Numbered from the stretch's first letter, positions 22,601-37,600 are shown. The stretch is 64,000 bases of DNA from Theristus sp. LFF4_11 (GCA_030248135.1 JASANC010003299.1:40337-104336); one strand, 5' to 3'. Program-made: numbers and translations. The notes: a model not told the origin generated them from the sequence alone.

Positions 22601-25600
22601 ACGCGCTGATTTCAGTGAAAGCGCCTGTGATCACAAAACCGTTGAGCGATCAGAAGGTGGCGCGCACCGAGAAACTCGTGTTTGAAGTGCAAGCGTCCGG
22701 TCCGGTGGCGACCGTGAAATGGTTCAAGGACGGCAAACCTTTAGACGCCGCTACTGATCGTCGTGTGCACATTGAAAAACTGGATAACAACAAATACAAA
22801 CTGACCATCGACGACGTCGACCAGTCGTACGCCGGCGATTACACGGTCGAACTGGCAAACTCGGCCGGAAGCGTGAAATCGTCCGCAAAGGCAACTGTTA
22901 CTTGTAAGATAAACAACTGATTTATTTGAAAATTCTTGCAATTGGTAAAACAAAGCATGTGTGTAATTGGCAATTGCAGTGCCCGGACCAAGCATAGTGC
23001 GGCCACTTGCTGACAAGACAGTGGACGCCGGCGAAGAAGTCAAGTTTGTTGTTGAAGTCGCCGTTGAGGTATCGAGCGTGACATGGTAAATTCTGTTGGT
23101 GTTCAAAGTGTTTGTTCACACAATTTGTAAAAACCATCATCTCTTCTAGGTTACTTTCAGTTGTTTGACACTTCCACATTGTGAAACGCATTGTTTTCAG
23201 GTACCAAAACGAAAAAGAGCTTACAATCGACGGGACAGCCATAAAAGCGGAACGTTTGGCTGACACAAAATACCAGATCACGATTAAGAAAACAGTACTC
23301 GAGGACGCTGGCCAATATAAAGTCGTTCTGAAAAACGAGGGCGGACAAGTGGAGTCACAGGCCAAACTTACCGTCAACAAAATAGTTGCAAAAAAACCAC
23401 GGATTTCTTCTGGTTTGGAGGTTGGTAAAATGATTTGAGTAATCGTAATCGGTGTTTTTAAGTTTTCATTAGCTAAACAAACATTCAAGGATCAAATGGT
23501 CGAAGTCGGGAAACCCTGCACCTTCACCGTGAAATGCTCTGGAGATGCACCGACCAGTGTCAAATGGGAGAGAGCAGGTTTTCCGGTTGAAGTCGGCGGC
23601 AAATTTCAAACGGAAAAAATTGATGACTTTACGTACGCGCTTCACATTAATGACTGTCAACTGGAGGACACTGCGAAATATACAGTGGCACTGTCCAACG
23701 ACGGTGGCAGCTCCGATTCGTACGCGGCGCTGACGGTGAAACTGCCGCCACCGCCGAAACCGCAAATTCTCAAGGGTCTCTCCGACCAGAAAGTGCCCCA
23801 AGGCAACGACTGCTGTCTGGAAGTCGAAGTGAACACCAAAGCTAAAACGATCAAATGGTTTGTTTTCCAGTTTACTTTGCAGTTTAAAAGAACTCTGATG
23901 TCATGACTCCCAAATGTCAGGTACAAAAATGGTTTCGATCTTCGTGCGTCCAATCGCGTGAAGCCGGAAAAACTGAGCGACACGAAATACCGACTGGAAA
24001 TTGCTCAAGCGGCCGCTGATGATGATGCAACGTACAAAGTTGTATTAGAGAACGAGTCTGGTAGCGCCGATTCGAGCGCAAAGCTCACCGTGATCCTGCC
24101 TCCCGAACCGTCGCTGAAGATAACGAGGGATCTTGAGGATCAAAAAGTCACTGAGAAGCGTGAAGCGACTTTCACTGTTGAGGTCAAAGGATCGCCGAAT
24201 ACAATACGATGGTTAGATTTTGCTTGTTATCATATTGTTCTCTGCAACTTTTCATTGTGACATTTTTAGGTTTAAAAATGGTCAATTACTCGCCATGAGC
24301 GATAGAATCCGGCAAGTCACCGAGTCAGGTTTTGGCAAATATTCACTTGTGATTTCGGATGCACGAAAAGAAGATGAAGCAACATATCACGTGGAAGTGA
24401 GTGATCTGGAGATGTCCGTGACGTCAGTCGAAGCTGCGCTTACTGTCAGAAGTAAGAGATTATTGTTCCTAAAAGTGAACGATTTAGTAGGTAAGGGATT
24501 AAAAATTACTGGAGTACCAGATCAATTAGAAACTTTTGTGTAATGATTCTCAAATTTGCTTTGCAGTTCCGGAGGCGCCAAAGGAACCTAACGTTGCTCC
24601 AGTTTTTGTTCTGCCAATGACCGCTGTGAGTGCCACTGAGGGTGCTCAGGCTGTGTTCGACGTCAAAATCCGCGGCAAACCAACACCCACTGTCAAATGG
24701 TTATTGATTTCTTTAAAATAAATTTCACGCAGAAAGTAAACATAAAGCGTACATGGAAATTATCAGGCTTCGCAACAAGGAAGAAATTACGTTGGACACT
24801 CGAGTGATCAGTGAAGACATGAGCGACAACCGATGGAGACTTACGATCAAAGAGGTGCAGTCATCGGATGCTGGCCAGTACACATGCGTGGCCACAAACG
24901 TCGCTGGAATTGAACAATCAATTGGATCGATTGCTGTCAAACGTCTGTGATTTATGTCAAAAATACGTTTAAAAATGTTCAAAACTCTTAAAAATGAACA
25001 CCTATGATTTTCAGCTGCGAAAGACAAGAAGAAACCAGAAGAAGACCGATACAAGCCGATATTCAATGTGCAACTCAGGGATCGACGTATTCCACTCGGT
25101 AGCCCGATGTCAATTGAATGTTTCGTTGATGCTAAGCCACGAGCGGAAATTGCTTGGTATTCGTTTGTTAGCTTGGATTTAATTGCAAACCTCAAACCGC
25201 CGTTTTGCTTGTTTTTCCAAGGACCAAAGACGGTGCGCCAATTGCTGCTGATGGCCGACTGCGCACCGAATACGGCGCAAATGGCCGATGCACATTAATG
25301 ATCGACAGTTTCACCGAAGAAGATGTTGCATTGTATCGTTGTATCGCAACCAACGAACTGGGAAAAGCAGAAACAAGCGCAAAGATTTTAGCGGAGAGTA
25401 CGTATGCATGATATTTTGTATTTTTTAAATGTTTGACTTAATTAAACACCCGATCTGTTTTCTAGGTGCCAAGATCGAAGAGGAAGCTCGTCGGCGTGAA
25501 TACGCTCCACGGTTCACAACTGACCCGGAGAACCAAAAACAAGAAGTCGGTCAGAATGTGGTGATCGAATGCATTGTTGATGGTGTACCAGATCCAGTGA

Positions 25601-28600
25601 TTACATGGTATGATCCGCAGAATGTTTCAAATCGGTTTGCTTCAAATGTTTCATCAAAAACAAAAGACGTTTTTGGTGTGCCACTTGTATTACGTTACAA
25701 ACCACTTTGGTCCACCCCTGCTCACTCTTATCTGCTAGTTTGGATGCAAAAGACGTGTGGAATTGGTTGCAGGTTCCGTGATGGTGTGCCGGTGAAGTTA
25801 GATAAACGCGTACGAGCGGAGTTTATCGCAGCGTCTGGCATCTGTCGACTGTACATCAATGAAGCAACGGCTGCGGACAATGGCCAGTACAGAATCGTCG
25901 CATCTAATGAACATGGCTCTGCAAATACCGCCTGCCAGCTGACTATAACTGGTTAGTGAGCAGTTTAAATTAAACTTAGCAACAGCGAACTAGTAGCGGA
26001 GTTCATATTTTTAATTTCCTTTATTGTACCTAATCAAATTAGTACATGATACAAAATTTTGCCGTATTTCCCTCATTTTTTAGCCAAAAAAGCGGAATTG
26101 AGAAAAGATGGCAAGGAACCGTTCTTCACAAAAGGTCTCGTTGACAGTTGGTTCGAGAAGTCAACAACAGCCGTGTTCACTTGCACAGTTGAAGGCGAAC
26201 CAACCCCGGAGATCAAATGGTTTGATAGTCAATATCGCCAGATGGCGTTTTTAGTAAATGACGGAATTTTTCCAGCGATGACAGTATAATGGACACAATT
26301 TAGAAAAAGAAGATCAGTGTAAAACTTTGCAGGTACAAAGACGGCACGCTATTGCGGTCGGCCGGTCGCTACACGGTGGAGCAGACAATTGACGGTGTGT
26401 GCACATTGACAGTGAAAGACTGCGTGTTCAGCGACGAGGGAATATACCGTTGCGAAGCACACAACAAATTTGGCACCGCAAAAACTCAGGCCACCGCTCA
26501 CATCGAAGGTAGAACATGACTTGTTTGTCAAACAAAACCAGTTGTTTCAAAAAAAATGAATTGTTGATCAACGCAGCTTTGCCGCTTGTGCGTAAATTTG
26601 ACATCTTGCACGGCGAAGCGCCACGGTTTACAGTGCCGCTGGAAGATCTCTCAAGGATCGGTGGATCCACGATTGAACTCGAATGCAAAGTTGCTGGTGA
26701 CCCAGAACCTCAGGTACTTGGCACAGTCATCATGCATATTTTTAAAAGTTGGTTCAGGACAAAATTTTTGGCAAACGTTTTTTTAGCTAAAATGGTCGAA
26801 AGATGGTGCCCCACTGCACCTCGATTCGCGTATCAGCCTGCAAACAATGTCGACAAACCACTACCGTTTGACGATCCGTGACGCTCGCACCACCGACGAA
26901 GGCACATACCGCTGTGTCGCCAGCAACGACTCTGGATCTGCCACCACAAAATCGTTTGTGCGAATCGACAGTAAGTTAATTTGAACTTGAATGCGGATAA
27001 GGCAGCACCGTTAAAAGCAAGGCTGTTTGATGTTAAAGGTGGCCAAGTGACAGCGCCGGTCGCACCACGAGGACCGACAAAGGGACCAAAATGTACGGTG
27101 CCTCTCGGCGACGCTCGTACCAATGTAGGCCGGCCGATCACGCTCGAGTGCAAAATTTCCGGCGACCCGCTCCCGGAGATCTCGTGGTTCAAGGATGGAG
27201 AGAAACTTGAACCAGATGCAAGGCGCAAAATCGAACAATTGCCCGATGGTACTTGTAGAATATACATCAACGAGGCACAGTTGGATGACGCTGGCATGTA
27301 TCGGTTGACTGCCAAAAATCCAGGTAACTGATCCGGTAGATGCGTTTAAAGCAAACAATCTCTCATTCCCAATCAACATAAAAAATTGCCGCATGTTTCA
27401 GACGGCACAATTCAATTGAAATGCAACGCGATCGTTCGTCCTTCGATCGCAGCACCCACGCCAACGGACAGAACACGAGACGATGGCATTGGCCGTTCAC
27501 CACGTTGCACGCAATCGCTTGAGAACGTGAAAACGTCAGAGGGTCACTCAATCACATTGACCTGTCGTTTTGTCGGTTCGAAGCCACTTCGAGCGACATG
27601 GTCAGTTTAGTTATGTGGGCTGCAAGTGTGCTGCAATCTTTCAGTGCTTCAAATGTTGTCTTAGGTTCAAAGACGGCGAACGACTGTATCCGTTTGGTCG
27701 AACGCAAATCATCGAACATTGCGATGGCGATTACGAGCTGAAGGTCACGGAGCTAACAAAAATTGAAGGCGGTTGCTATCGTTGCGTCTGTGAGAACGAC
27801 TATGGCAGTGCACGTAGCAGCTGTGAAGTTGTCCTGGAAGGTATGTGTTATTGAGGAGACCAATCGTTGTGAACACAACGTTAGCAATAATGGATTGCCA
27901 TTTTTGCAGCAAAACGAGTCGAAAAATATCGCAGTGTGCGCGAAACCATGATTGACGGCAATGCGCCTGGCTTTACGGTGCCGCTGACGGTGCGACGAAT
28001 GCGTGAGGGTGGTTGCGTCATATTTGAATGCATCGCTTACGGCAAACCATTCCCAGCAATCAAATGGTTCGTTTACAGGAATCACTAGGACAATCAAAAC
28101 ATTTACTTTTTTGATATCATTTCATGATTTTGATCCAGGTTGAAAGACGGCGTCGAAATTCATACCGGTGGGCGATTTGAAGTCAGTGATTTGCCGGATG
28201 GCACGCAAAGACTGATGATTTCTGATGTGCTGTCGAATGACGAAGGACTAATACGATGCGTTGCTATGAATATTCACGGAACAACGAGCACCAAGGCTGA
28301 ATTGATTGTTGAACGTGAGCAATAATAACTTTCATCTTTCCAAACAAAAAAACAGCACATTTTTTGTTCTTAGGTGATTTAACAATTAAAAAAGCGCGCA
28401 TTGAGACTGAAGTGATGCCTCCTCGCGCCAAACGACCGCATTTCCGCCAACCTCTACAAAACGTCACCGTACCGCAATGCGCAGTAGCTGAGTTTATTGC
28501 TGCTATTGCGGGACATCCAAAACCAACTGTCCGATGGTTTAGAAATGGAAAGGTATGAGAGGATGTTCTGGCCGGTGCTAAATTTTTCTGCCAAGTAATT

Positions 28601-31600
28601 TTTCAAAGCGCATTAAAGGAAATCCACGCCAGTGAAAAAGTTATGATGTTCGAAGACCAGTGGGGTCTGTTTCACCTTGTTTGGTTGGACGCTCAACGAG
28701 AAGACCAAGGAGAATTCAAATGCATTGCTGAAAATCAAATGGGCACGGCAGAAAGCGAAGCGTCTTTGTTTGTGCTAAAATGTGAGTCATGTTTAACAAA
28801 CAAAATAGTTGCACAATGCGAAGCGAAATGTTGCACTTTTTTATTTCTGTTCGCGTTCCATGAAAACACAGATTCGTCCAGTCTTTGTCCACAGTGTTTT
28901 GCACTGCAGTTCCTGCAACACTTTTGTCATTCATTCCAAGTCCTTTTAAAAAAGGTTGTAAAACATCTTTTTATGTGCAATCATATGTGCCGTTACAATT
29001 TTGGGTACAATTTGGTTGCTGTTTTATTGTTGTTCCCATTTTGTCACAGCAAAAGAAGGCTTTGACGTGCCGTCCGAGGGGCCGCGAGCGCCTGTGTTCT
29101 TGAAATTGCTCCGAAGCAAGCATCCTTTCACGGGCGTTCCCGTTGTGCTGGACTGCCAAGTTGCTGGGACCCCAACACCTGAAGTATCCTGGTAATTCTG
29201 TAATGTGATTTTGTCGCTTGCGCCACGAGTCAATTATTGGCCCTTTTCTTTGTACATTGTTAGATTGTACATTCAGTCAGATTAGCATTTATTCTTTTAA
29301 AATTGGCTTCAGGTACAAGGGCAGTCAGCGAATTCAAACGGACGGCCGCTACAAGATCACGTCAGTTGGCGTTGGCAACCATGCGCTGATCATTCTGAGC
29401 AGCACGCCAGACGACTCCGGTGACTACTCGGCCGTTGCTGAGAACACCGCTGGCACTGCACGTAGCCACTGCAAACTAGACGTGTCCGGTTTGTTTTTAA
29501 GAAAATGCTATTTTTGCTGAAATCAATGAAAAGAAAAAAGAAAACTTTTTTCAGAACCATTCTTTGATCGAAATGCTACTGATGAAACGGGTCGTTTTGC
29601 TGGCGATTGGCTATTAAAGAAAAACATGCATCAAGGTGAGCACTTAATATTTCAGTCTTCAAAGGCATTTGCTATATGAGTTAATTTGTTCGTGTCAGTC
29701 ACATTATGTGAGCTTTTGGAGGCATTCCTCATCCACCTGACCGAGGCCCGTTCATCGCCGACGCCAGTGGTCACTATTTGACGCTGTCGTGGATTCCAAC
29801 GAAACGTGTACCACCGCGATACGAGCAAATAACATACGTAGTGGAAATTCGAGAATTACCGTACCCGGATTGGGAAGTGGTTAGTTTGAAGAAGATTGAT
29901 AAGATTTTGTTGCATCCTTGTGTATGTTTTTTAACCGATTCGCTCTATCAATTATTCAGCTCGATTATAACATCCCGGAGCCGGTGTGTAAAGTTCGAAA
30001 CCTTGAGCTTGGAAAAAGCTACCAGTTTCGCATACGTGCCGAGAACATCTACGGAATCAGTGATCCAAGCCCGGCCTCGCCACCATCCAAGTTGATGTCA
30101 AAACCGCAGCAAGTGCTCGACATAAACAGAAAACCGATTCCACTCATCGACCCGTGGATGGAGCAGGCAAAGAACAGAACCTACTCTGAACAATACGGTG
30201 AGTTGTTCCGTTGGGCTCAAATATTTTTTTAAACAAAAACAAATCTTCTACGGACTTATTGAAATTGGACACTTCAGCTAGCGCTCCTTGGTTTGCGCCT
30301 CGCGAAGCCGACCATCACTATTGTGCGGTCAATGAATTTTTTGAAATCATCTGCCACGTGTCTGGATTTCCCGATCCTAAAATCTCTTGGTTGCACAAAG
30401 GCAAAGAAATTGATCCCAATCTTCTTATCACACGGGTCAAGTAAGTGTGGTTTTAGATAATTGTTCCCCACTCTTGGGTGCTGTATTCAGCTGCAATTCT
30501 GTTATCTTGCAGAACAACTGTCCTTGGGGGCACTCAGTGTATATTTTCCATCCGGGGCTTTCAACTGAGTGATGTTGGCCAATACACTTGCGTTGCTGAG
30601 AATGAGTACGGTGAAGCTCAGCAAAGCGTATGGGTAGAGAAAGCCGGTAAGAACATGCTATTATTTAGCGATGCCAAAGTACTGTTGGATAAGTAAATCT
30701 CCGCGTTTGCTTTTGTGCTTGTCGCTTAAACAATTTTTGTACTATCACATTTTTAAATGTGATTTGTAAACAATGGTCCGTCCATCATAATAGCGCGTGT
30801 GTTTATCATTTCATTCAGATCACCCACGATTCACGGAAGAAGTTCAACCAAAGACATCAGTGCTCGGTCAATCAGTAACGCTGCAGGCACGCGTCGAAGG
30901 CAACCCGATTCCCGACGTAAAATGGGTCAAGGTGCATAATTTGGTTCACGAGCGATTGCTTATTTTATAAATTTTTGATTTAGACCACCTTCGAAATGAC
31001 TTAAAGTTATATCTTGCGCACTGGACTGGGCAAAAGACCTTAGCTGCGCAACAAACAACAGGATCTGTACATTCTCAGAACGTAACCGATCAGACGTTGA
31101 CTAACTACTGGTTCCAGACTGGTATTTTGTAGCATTTCGGATCGTTTGTATTGTTGTTGTGTAGGACTGGCATCCACTGGCCGAGTCGACGCGAATCAAA
31201 ATGTGCCGCGAAGGGGTGAACGTTGTGAAATTGACGATCACCGAGTGCATCCTGCGAGACACCGGCATTTACTCGTGCATTGCGACGAACGAAGCCGGTC
31301 GCGCCAACTCCTCCACTACACTTACCGTTCTGCGTACGTTCATTAAATTCGGTTGATGTAATTAATGTTAAAGTTTTTCAAGAAAAATTATTTTTACTCT
31401 GTTCTCTTCTAGCGGAAGCGGCCGAAAAAGAAATCCCGCGCGACATCTCAAGGCGGAAAGTGATGATGACCGCTCGTACCGTACGCGAACATTACGAACT
31501 GGAAGATGAAGTTGCCGCGTGAGCTTACATGAACTTGCGAAATGAATTCATTGCAAATTTCTTATTTTGTGCAAAATATTCATTAGGTATATACTAACTG

Positions 31601-34600
31601 AGACAAGCCCAGTTGTGCATGTTTCAACAGTTTTATTTTCTCTCATCTCGTTTCTCCAAAATGGTTTTTCTTTTTTCAATTGATTCTTTGTTTGACGACG
31701 GTCCAACAGCGTGTGTTTGCGTTGACAGCAACAGCCTCCCAAACGTGTTGCGTTTTGTGCGTCTTTTTGTCAAATCTTATTGCTTTATTTTTGTGTTATC
31801 TGTTGCTTTATGATTACGTTATTGTCATGTGATTTCATTTGTTTTCCAGTCGCTTCGTTATGTTTGCTTATTTTATTTGGTTCAGCCTAACTAAGAACCG
31901 AATTTATTTTTTGGTGGCATGACTGCAATTTTTATAAATAGCTTATAAAACAGTGCAGCATCAAAAGCGTTAGATTTCAAACGATGTTAGAAACTTTTGT
32001 TATACTCTCAAATGGTGCGCTTACAATGTATCTCGTGATTCTGGCCAATTTCGTATTGTATTTCAATAGCAAACGATATTATGATATTAGTGCCTAATAA
32101 GTAAGGCTTAAATTCAGTCTGGTACTCCGGTCCCGGTGCTTTACAAACGCCATTTTTGTCTTGTTTTTCACGTGAAGTGAACCGAACTCACAAAAACTTC
32201 TCGTTTATAAGAAAAGCGTGACTTGGCTCACAGGGTTCACATTACAAGAGCATAGTTTTTGTTACTTGATTTTTGTTTGTCCTACTTTTTTTTAATTTTA
32301 ATGTTGGTTAAATGTTTCGGTTCAAAAACGTACAGCATTGATCTGCTTTCGCGCGCTCAAACTGTGTGGTTAACAACAAAAATGCCGAATGAAAATAATA
32401 AACAAGTCCAATATGCCAAACTGGTTTCGTTTTTCGTTTTGAGGGAGTCTTGGCAGTTGTTTGTTGTAATGAAACCACTTTGAAAACTGAATTGAATCAA
32501 GTTAGCACATAATGCACCACATTAGATCAACAGCAACAACAGTAAAGTCAATCAACGCGCGAGCACATTCGGTATGAAAGCGGCAAAGAACTGGCACACC
32601 TCCCTCGTGCGTGCGTGTGTCTATTTCAGTTTTTTTCACACCCGCGTCCGATGCTCGACCTTCATTTCACTCACCGTTTTGCAACAAAATTAATTCCAAT
32701 GCCAAAAACCTTCGGCTGGTCCGTCCGTCAACTAACTTTTGCGTCAGAAAAGGACGAAAAAAATTTTTAGTCCGAGAGAATGAACAAAAAAAACTGAAAT
32801 AAATACATACGCTATTCTGCGAAATCTGCATTATAGGAACGATGGCCAGTTCTTTGCGCTGTACCGATTGCGCGAGCGTGCGACACGACAAAGTTTTCTG
32901 GCGAAACGAGTCGCACGCAAATTGGTCCGTTGGATTGAGCAAGAAATCTCGATCAGAAATCGTGTTTGGCACGCGAACATCGCACCGATCGCGTATGCGC
33001 ACGAGGACGAGGCCGGCTGCTGGTTGATCATGGAAGAGTGAGTGCTCGCTGAGTGAATAAAGCGGCATTCATGAAGCAGTATTTAGTGACGCGCAGCTGT
33101 GTTAGCACAGCTAGACGGTCACTAAATACTGCTTCATGAATGCACCCCCGTGAACCACACGTCGCAGTGGACATTCGGCCGGAGAACCGGCTCCGAAGTC
33201 GGATACTGCAAATGGCGACTGTTAATGTTCTTAAGTATGTTGAATTGATGACGCACGTTTTAGAACTTTACAAGAACATGTATCATGAAGAAACAATTCT
33301 CTAATAGAATGCTCTAGGTCGGTGTCGGTTTCGTGGCATCTTCATCGACGTTAAAAAACGCCAGCTGGAGTTAATTACCGCGGACTGGCGTTTTTTAACG
33401 CTCGCTAGCCGTTTTTTAACGTTGATTAAAACGCGAGACTTTTTACAGTTCTTCAATGGAAAACAATAAAGTTCTGATTATGCTCTGAAGCCACGTTTAA
33501 TCTGTAATCACAAACTTCAAGAAACGGAATAAGCGCAACTGATTACCACGACGCAGAAGGAATGCATCATAGTTATTGACAGCTCTGAAAAGCACTAAAT
33601 GTTCAACAATCGTTCTACACAGTACATTTTTGTAGTTCTCTTAAGAAGTATGGAAGGTATTTTTGCAGTATCACTCACGCGGACGAACGGTGATTTTAGG
33701 CCACGGCTAACGTTCAGAACTCCATCGAGTAGGGTGTCTACTGAGTTTTTGCTGTCATTAAGTGACTATACACCCCCTCGGCGGGGCTCGATCCACTGAA
33801 CGCACAGCCAATAGTCGAACACGCTACCACCCAAGCCAAGAAGGTGACACCATGATCACTACCACACTTCCTGGTGCATGCAGTAAATAATGATTGACAT
33901 CGGTCCGTGGTGTTTTTATTCTTTTGAAACGGCCAAAAAGATAATAAGGAAATGAGCGACACAACTGTCTCTATTTGTAAGTTGCAGATGCCAGTGGTTC
34001 ACAGTTGCACATATTCCAACGGATGTTCAAGCAGAGGCATTTCGTATAATCCGTTCCAGTCGGTGTCATTCCATATGTTTGTCAGAAAAGAAGTTTCCGT
34101 TTTTTTGTTGTTTTCTCATTCGATCGTACTTTTGTTTTTTTTTTGTCGTTCGTTTCGCTCGACTCTGTCAAACTCAATCGCCGATTAGTTGCAAAAGTGA
34201 ACACGCGCACACATTTCGCGCAACATCCCACACGTGCATTTCAGCGTTTTCGAAAGCGATGCGTTTTTTACCGCCTTGAGCACAAACTGCACACAATGAG
34301 GGTGATGACTGTAAAGCGGCGTGTAAAATCTAACTGCACGTAAGTAGTTTTCATTGGTGGTCTTGCTGGAGAAGGCGTTGCGTGTTGCTTCGAAGATATC
34401 GTCCCGCAGCTGAGTTTGACGAGACACCGAAGACGCACACAACAAAAATGCGTGCTGTTACACACTCAACATCTGAGAGAGCAACGGTAAAGACTCTGGA
34501 GGGGTCCGGCCGGCTCTAAGCGTGCCCAGTTTTTGAGTTTAGCGCAGGCAGCCAAGAAGCTACGCTGACGCTGACTGTGAACTGCCTACGGGACGCTACA

Positions 34601-37600
34601 TGGGCGCTATTTTTACGGATGTTCACGTTACACTCGTGTATACACACGAAGTTTTGCTGCACAGTGGAAAATTTGAGTGTTGAAGAAAACGCGCGCGCGC
34701 GCGCACGCGAGCATTGTTTCGCGCATTTTTGGGCGTACACACACACACATAGGGTTAGGGGAAAAAAAAATCCGGATTTTTTTTTTTAAATTAAAAAAAA
34801 AATTTTTTTTTTTAAAAAAAAATTTTTTTTTTACAAGTTAGGTTCGTTCGAAGCGTCTCGTCGAGCTGAGTTCATCTAGACTATTTTCAGAACGATCCGG
34901 GAAACTATAAGAGCGAAAATCGTGTTTTATTGAAATTATGTCCATTTCATAGAGGGAAAGTTGCATTTTCAACAGTAAAACAGGGCAATTTTTCACGTGT
35001 ACTTGAATATTGAACCGTTCTTAGTGGTTCCTCTTTAGAAAATTACCAAAATTTGACTGTGTTCAAAAATTCCTGTTTGCTGTAGCTAAGTCGGCAACCC
35101 CTGTCGACCCGGTCGCCCCCCCCCCAAGACACTTACTTTCAGGTTCAACCAGCTATGCTATCTGCCACATGGCGAGAGCCCACTCTTCAAATCATCGTAT
35201 CGAAAACACGTACCATGATTTCGCGATCACGTTGCGGGCAACTGACAGACGCAAGTTTAACACGTTAGTTTAGCTCAGCACGCAAGTTTTAACATGTGGC
35301 CATGTTATCGGGTATCTGAAAAACGGTCGTGTGATGTGGTATTAACCAACATCTCCGCTCAAATTGTTTAACAATATATCGCACAACTCCATTGTAGACC
35401 TATAACATACGCCAATCAACAAGATATCATGTTCATCTCATGGCCTACCGACTGAAAAACATGTTCTAAGTTGCAAGAAAACGATTTCTGAAACGATATT
35501 TCAATTCAGTTAAGTCATTTCAACGCTAAAAATTGACTCTAGAAGTCATCCAAATCGAAAAACATGGAGTACGTCGGTCAAAATGACCAAATAATGACAT
35601 TTACCTAAGCACACAAAGAAGTTGGGAAGAAAATTTGGTTTGAACTTTCAAAAAATTATGCCATAAATCGAATTTTCAGAGCAAAGTAGAAGAAAAAATT
35701 TTCAAATTTTTTTTTTAAGTTTGAAAAAAAAAATCCAAATTTTTTTTTTAAAAAAAAAACGAAAAAAAAAATAAAAAAAAAAATTTTTTTTTCAAAGCCC
35801 CTAACCCTACACACACACTCCGCAACCGAAGACAACAGAGCCATAAACTTGCGACGCTGGCATTTTGTCGTTGATGACATGGCATTTTGAAAACACTTCA
35901 TCTTGGTGCGGCGCGGACGAAGCTGAGAGTGTGCAAGCATCGTACACAGACATACAATGTAATGTACACTGCGTGCGCTGTATTTATGATAGCAATCAAA
36001 TATTCCTTCCTGCGTGTTGCGTAACCATCAACAAAAACGCAGATGATGCTTGCCATTTATTTATTCCGGTTGATCTGATACAAACGGTTATCACACTCAC
36101 TGTTTCAACTTTCCTTTTGACTCGCCGACATTTGACTTCTCTAAGAACAACGGCATTTTCACTTGTGTGTGCACACAGTCCACACTTGTGTGACCAGATC
36201 GTCAGACAAATTGAGTTTTGTCAGCTTATCTTTTTGTGCGCTCAAGAGATCTGACAATTAAAGTCGTTCGCTTTGATGATTCAATCAGTCTCCATAGTGT
36301 GATCCGTCATTGTTGGGTCCATTTTTATTTTCAAGTGGTCTCTCTCACATTTTTCAAATGGTTTGTGCAAATTGATCTTGTTTCCTGCTAATACAGTGCC
36401 TTATTTGCAGCATATCGGCATTCTTGTTCGACTATTTGCAATGCTGTCCGTCACTGTCAGAGGCGACGTTGGCGAGGTTGACACGCCAATTGGTGCTCGC
36501 CCTGCAGCATGTGCACTCGAAGCGAATTGTCAATCTGAACATTCGGGTGCGGTTCTTCTATTTTTCGAGTCGGGTTCTTTTTTGTTCACAAATCACTGAT
36601 AGAGCTACAACCCATCAGATAGACTCGGCAATTCAGGCTTAGTGGTTTTCGGTATTCACATTCAAAGCCGTGTCAAACTGACATTTACGCAGCATTTTCA
36701 GCCGGACGTTCTCGCGATTCCGCGCTTCGAGCCGGACCAACTTCGTCTGACCGACTTTTCCTTGGCGACCCAGTTGAAACGTGACGAAGACACGTTCGGC
36801 GACGTCGGCTCGTTGGAGTTTGCAGCGCCCGAGCAACTGAGCAGACGGCCGATCGGACCAGCGACCGACATGTGGGCAGTGGGCGTCCTGGTGTACCTGT
36901 TGTAAGTTCGATTTATTGTTTCGTTTTAGTTTCTGTTCTGTTTTATTCGGCGCTTTTAAGCGTCAGACAATTGTACAGTACAAGTAAGCAAGTTCTAATC
37001 CAGCAAACTGGGTGCACAGCCAGAACACTTGTAAAACGTCATTCCGGAATGGAAGAACTCTTGCAGCTTGAACTAATTTCTTATCGATTCGATTGACAGT
37101 TCTCCATGCTATTATGGCAGTGATCTGTTGCAGTGCAACCGTGAGAGAAAAACTGCAATTGTTGCTCAACAAAAAAGTGTACAATGCATCAGTGCAGCAC
37201 TTTTTTCCCGTGCATTTCATTGTGTTGCAGAAGCAAAAAATGAAGAAAAATCAATTTTTATCCACAAAACGTTTCCCTTGATTTTAGGGTAACTGGCAAC
37301 TCGCCATTTTACGAGAGTGATCAACATCGCGTGATTGACAGAATCAAGCATGTCCGACCAGTTGACGCGATCAATCAACTGAACGACGTCAGCGACAGCT
37401 GCAGACAGTTCATATCAAAGTTGATTACTGCTGATCCAAGGTACTTCAAAACTTTTTTTCTTTACGCATGTTGTCAAACAAATTTTTATATATCAACGTG
37501 TTTTGTTCCGACTTTTTCAAAGCTTTTTTTGTTGAGAAATTCTCTTCGTAACCTGCATGTTTCGAAGATCAATGAATTTTTGTGATTTTTGGCGATGTTG

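Noticed and set aside
34685..34750. GC-alternating run (GCGCGCGCGCGCGC) and CACACA next to it
   Set aside because: Ordinary simple-sequence DNA flanking the 1-kb element; no regulatory claim can be made.
34750..34762. TTAGGGG motif as interstitial telomere
   Set aside because: It occurs once at each end as an inverted pair, not as a tandem array, so it is an element terminus.
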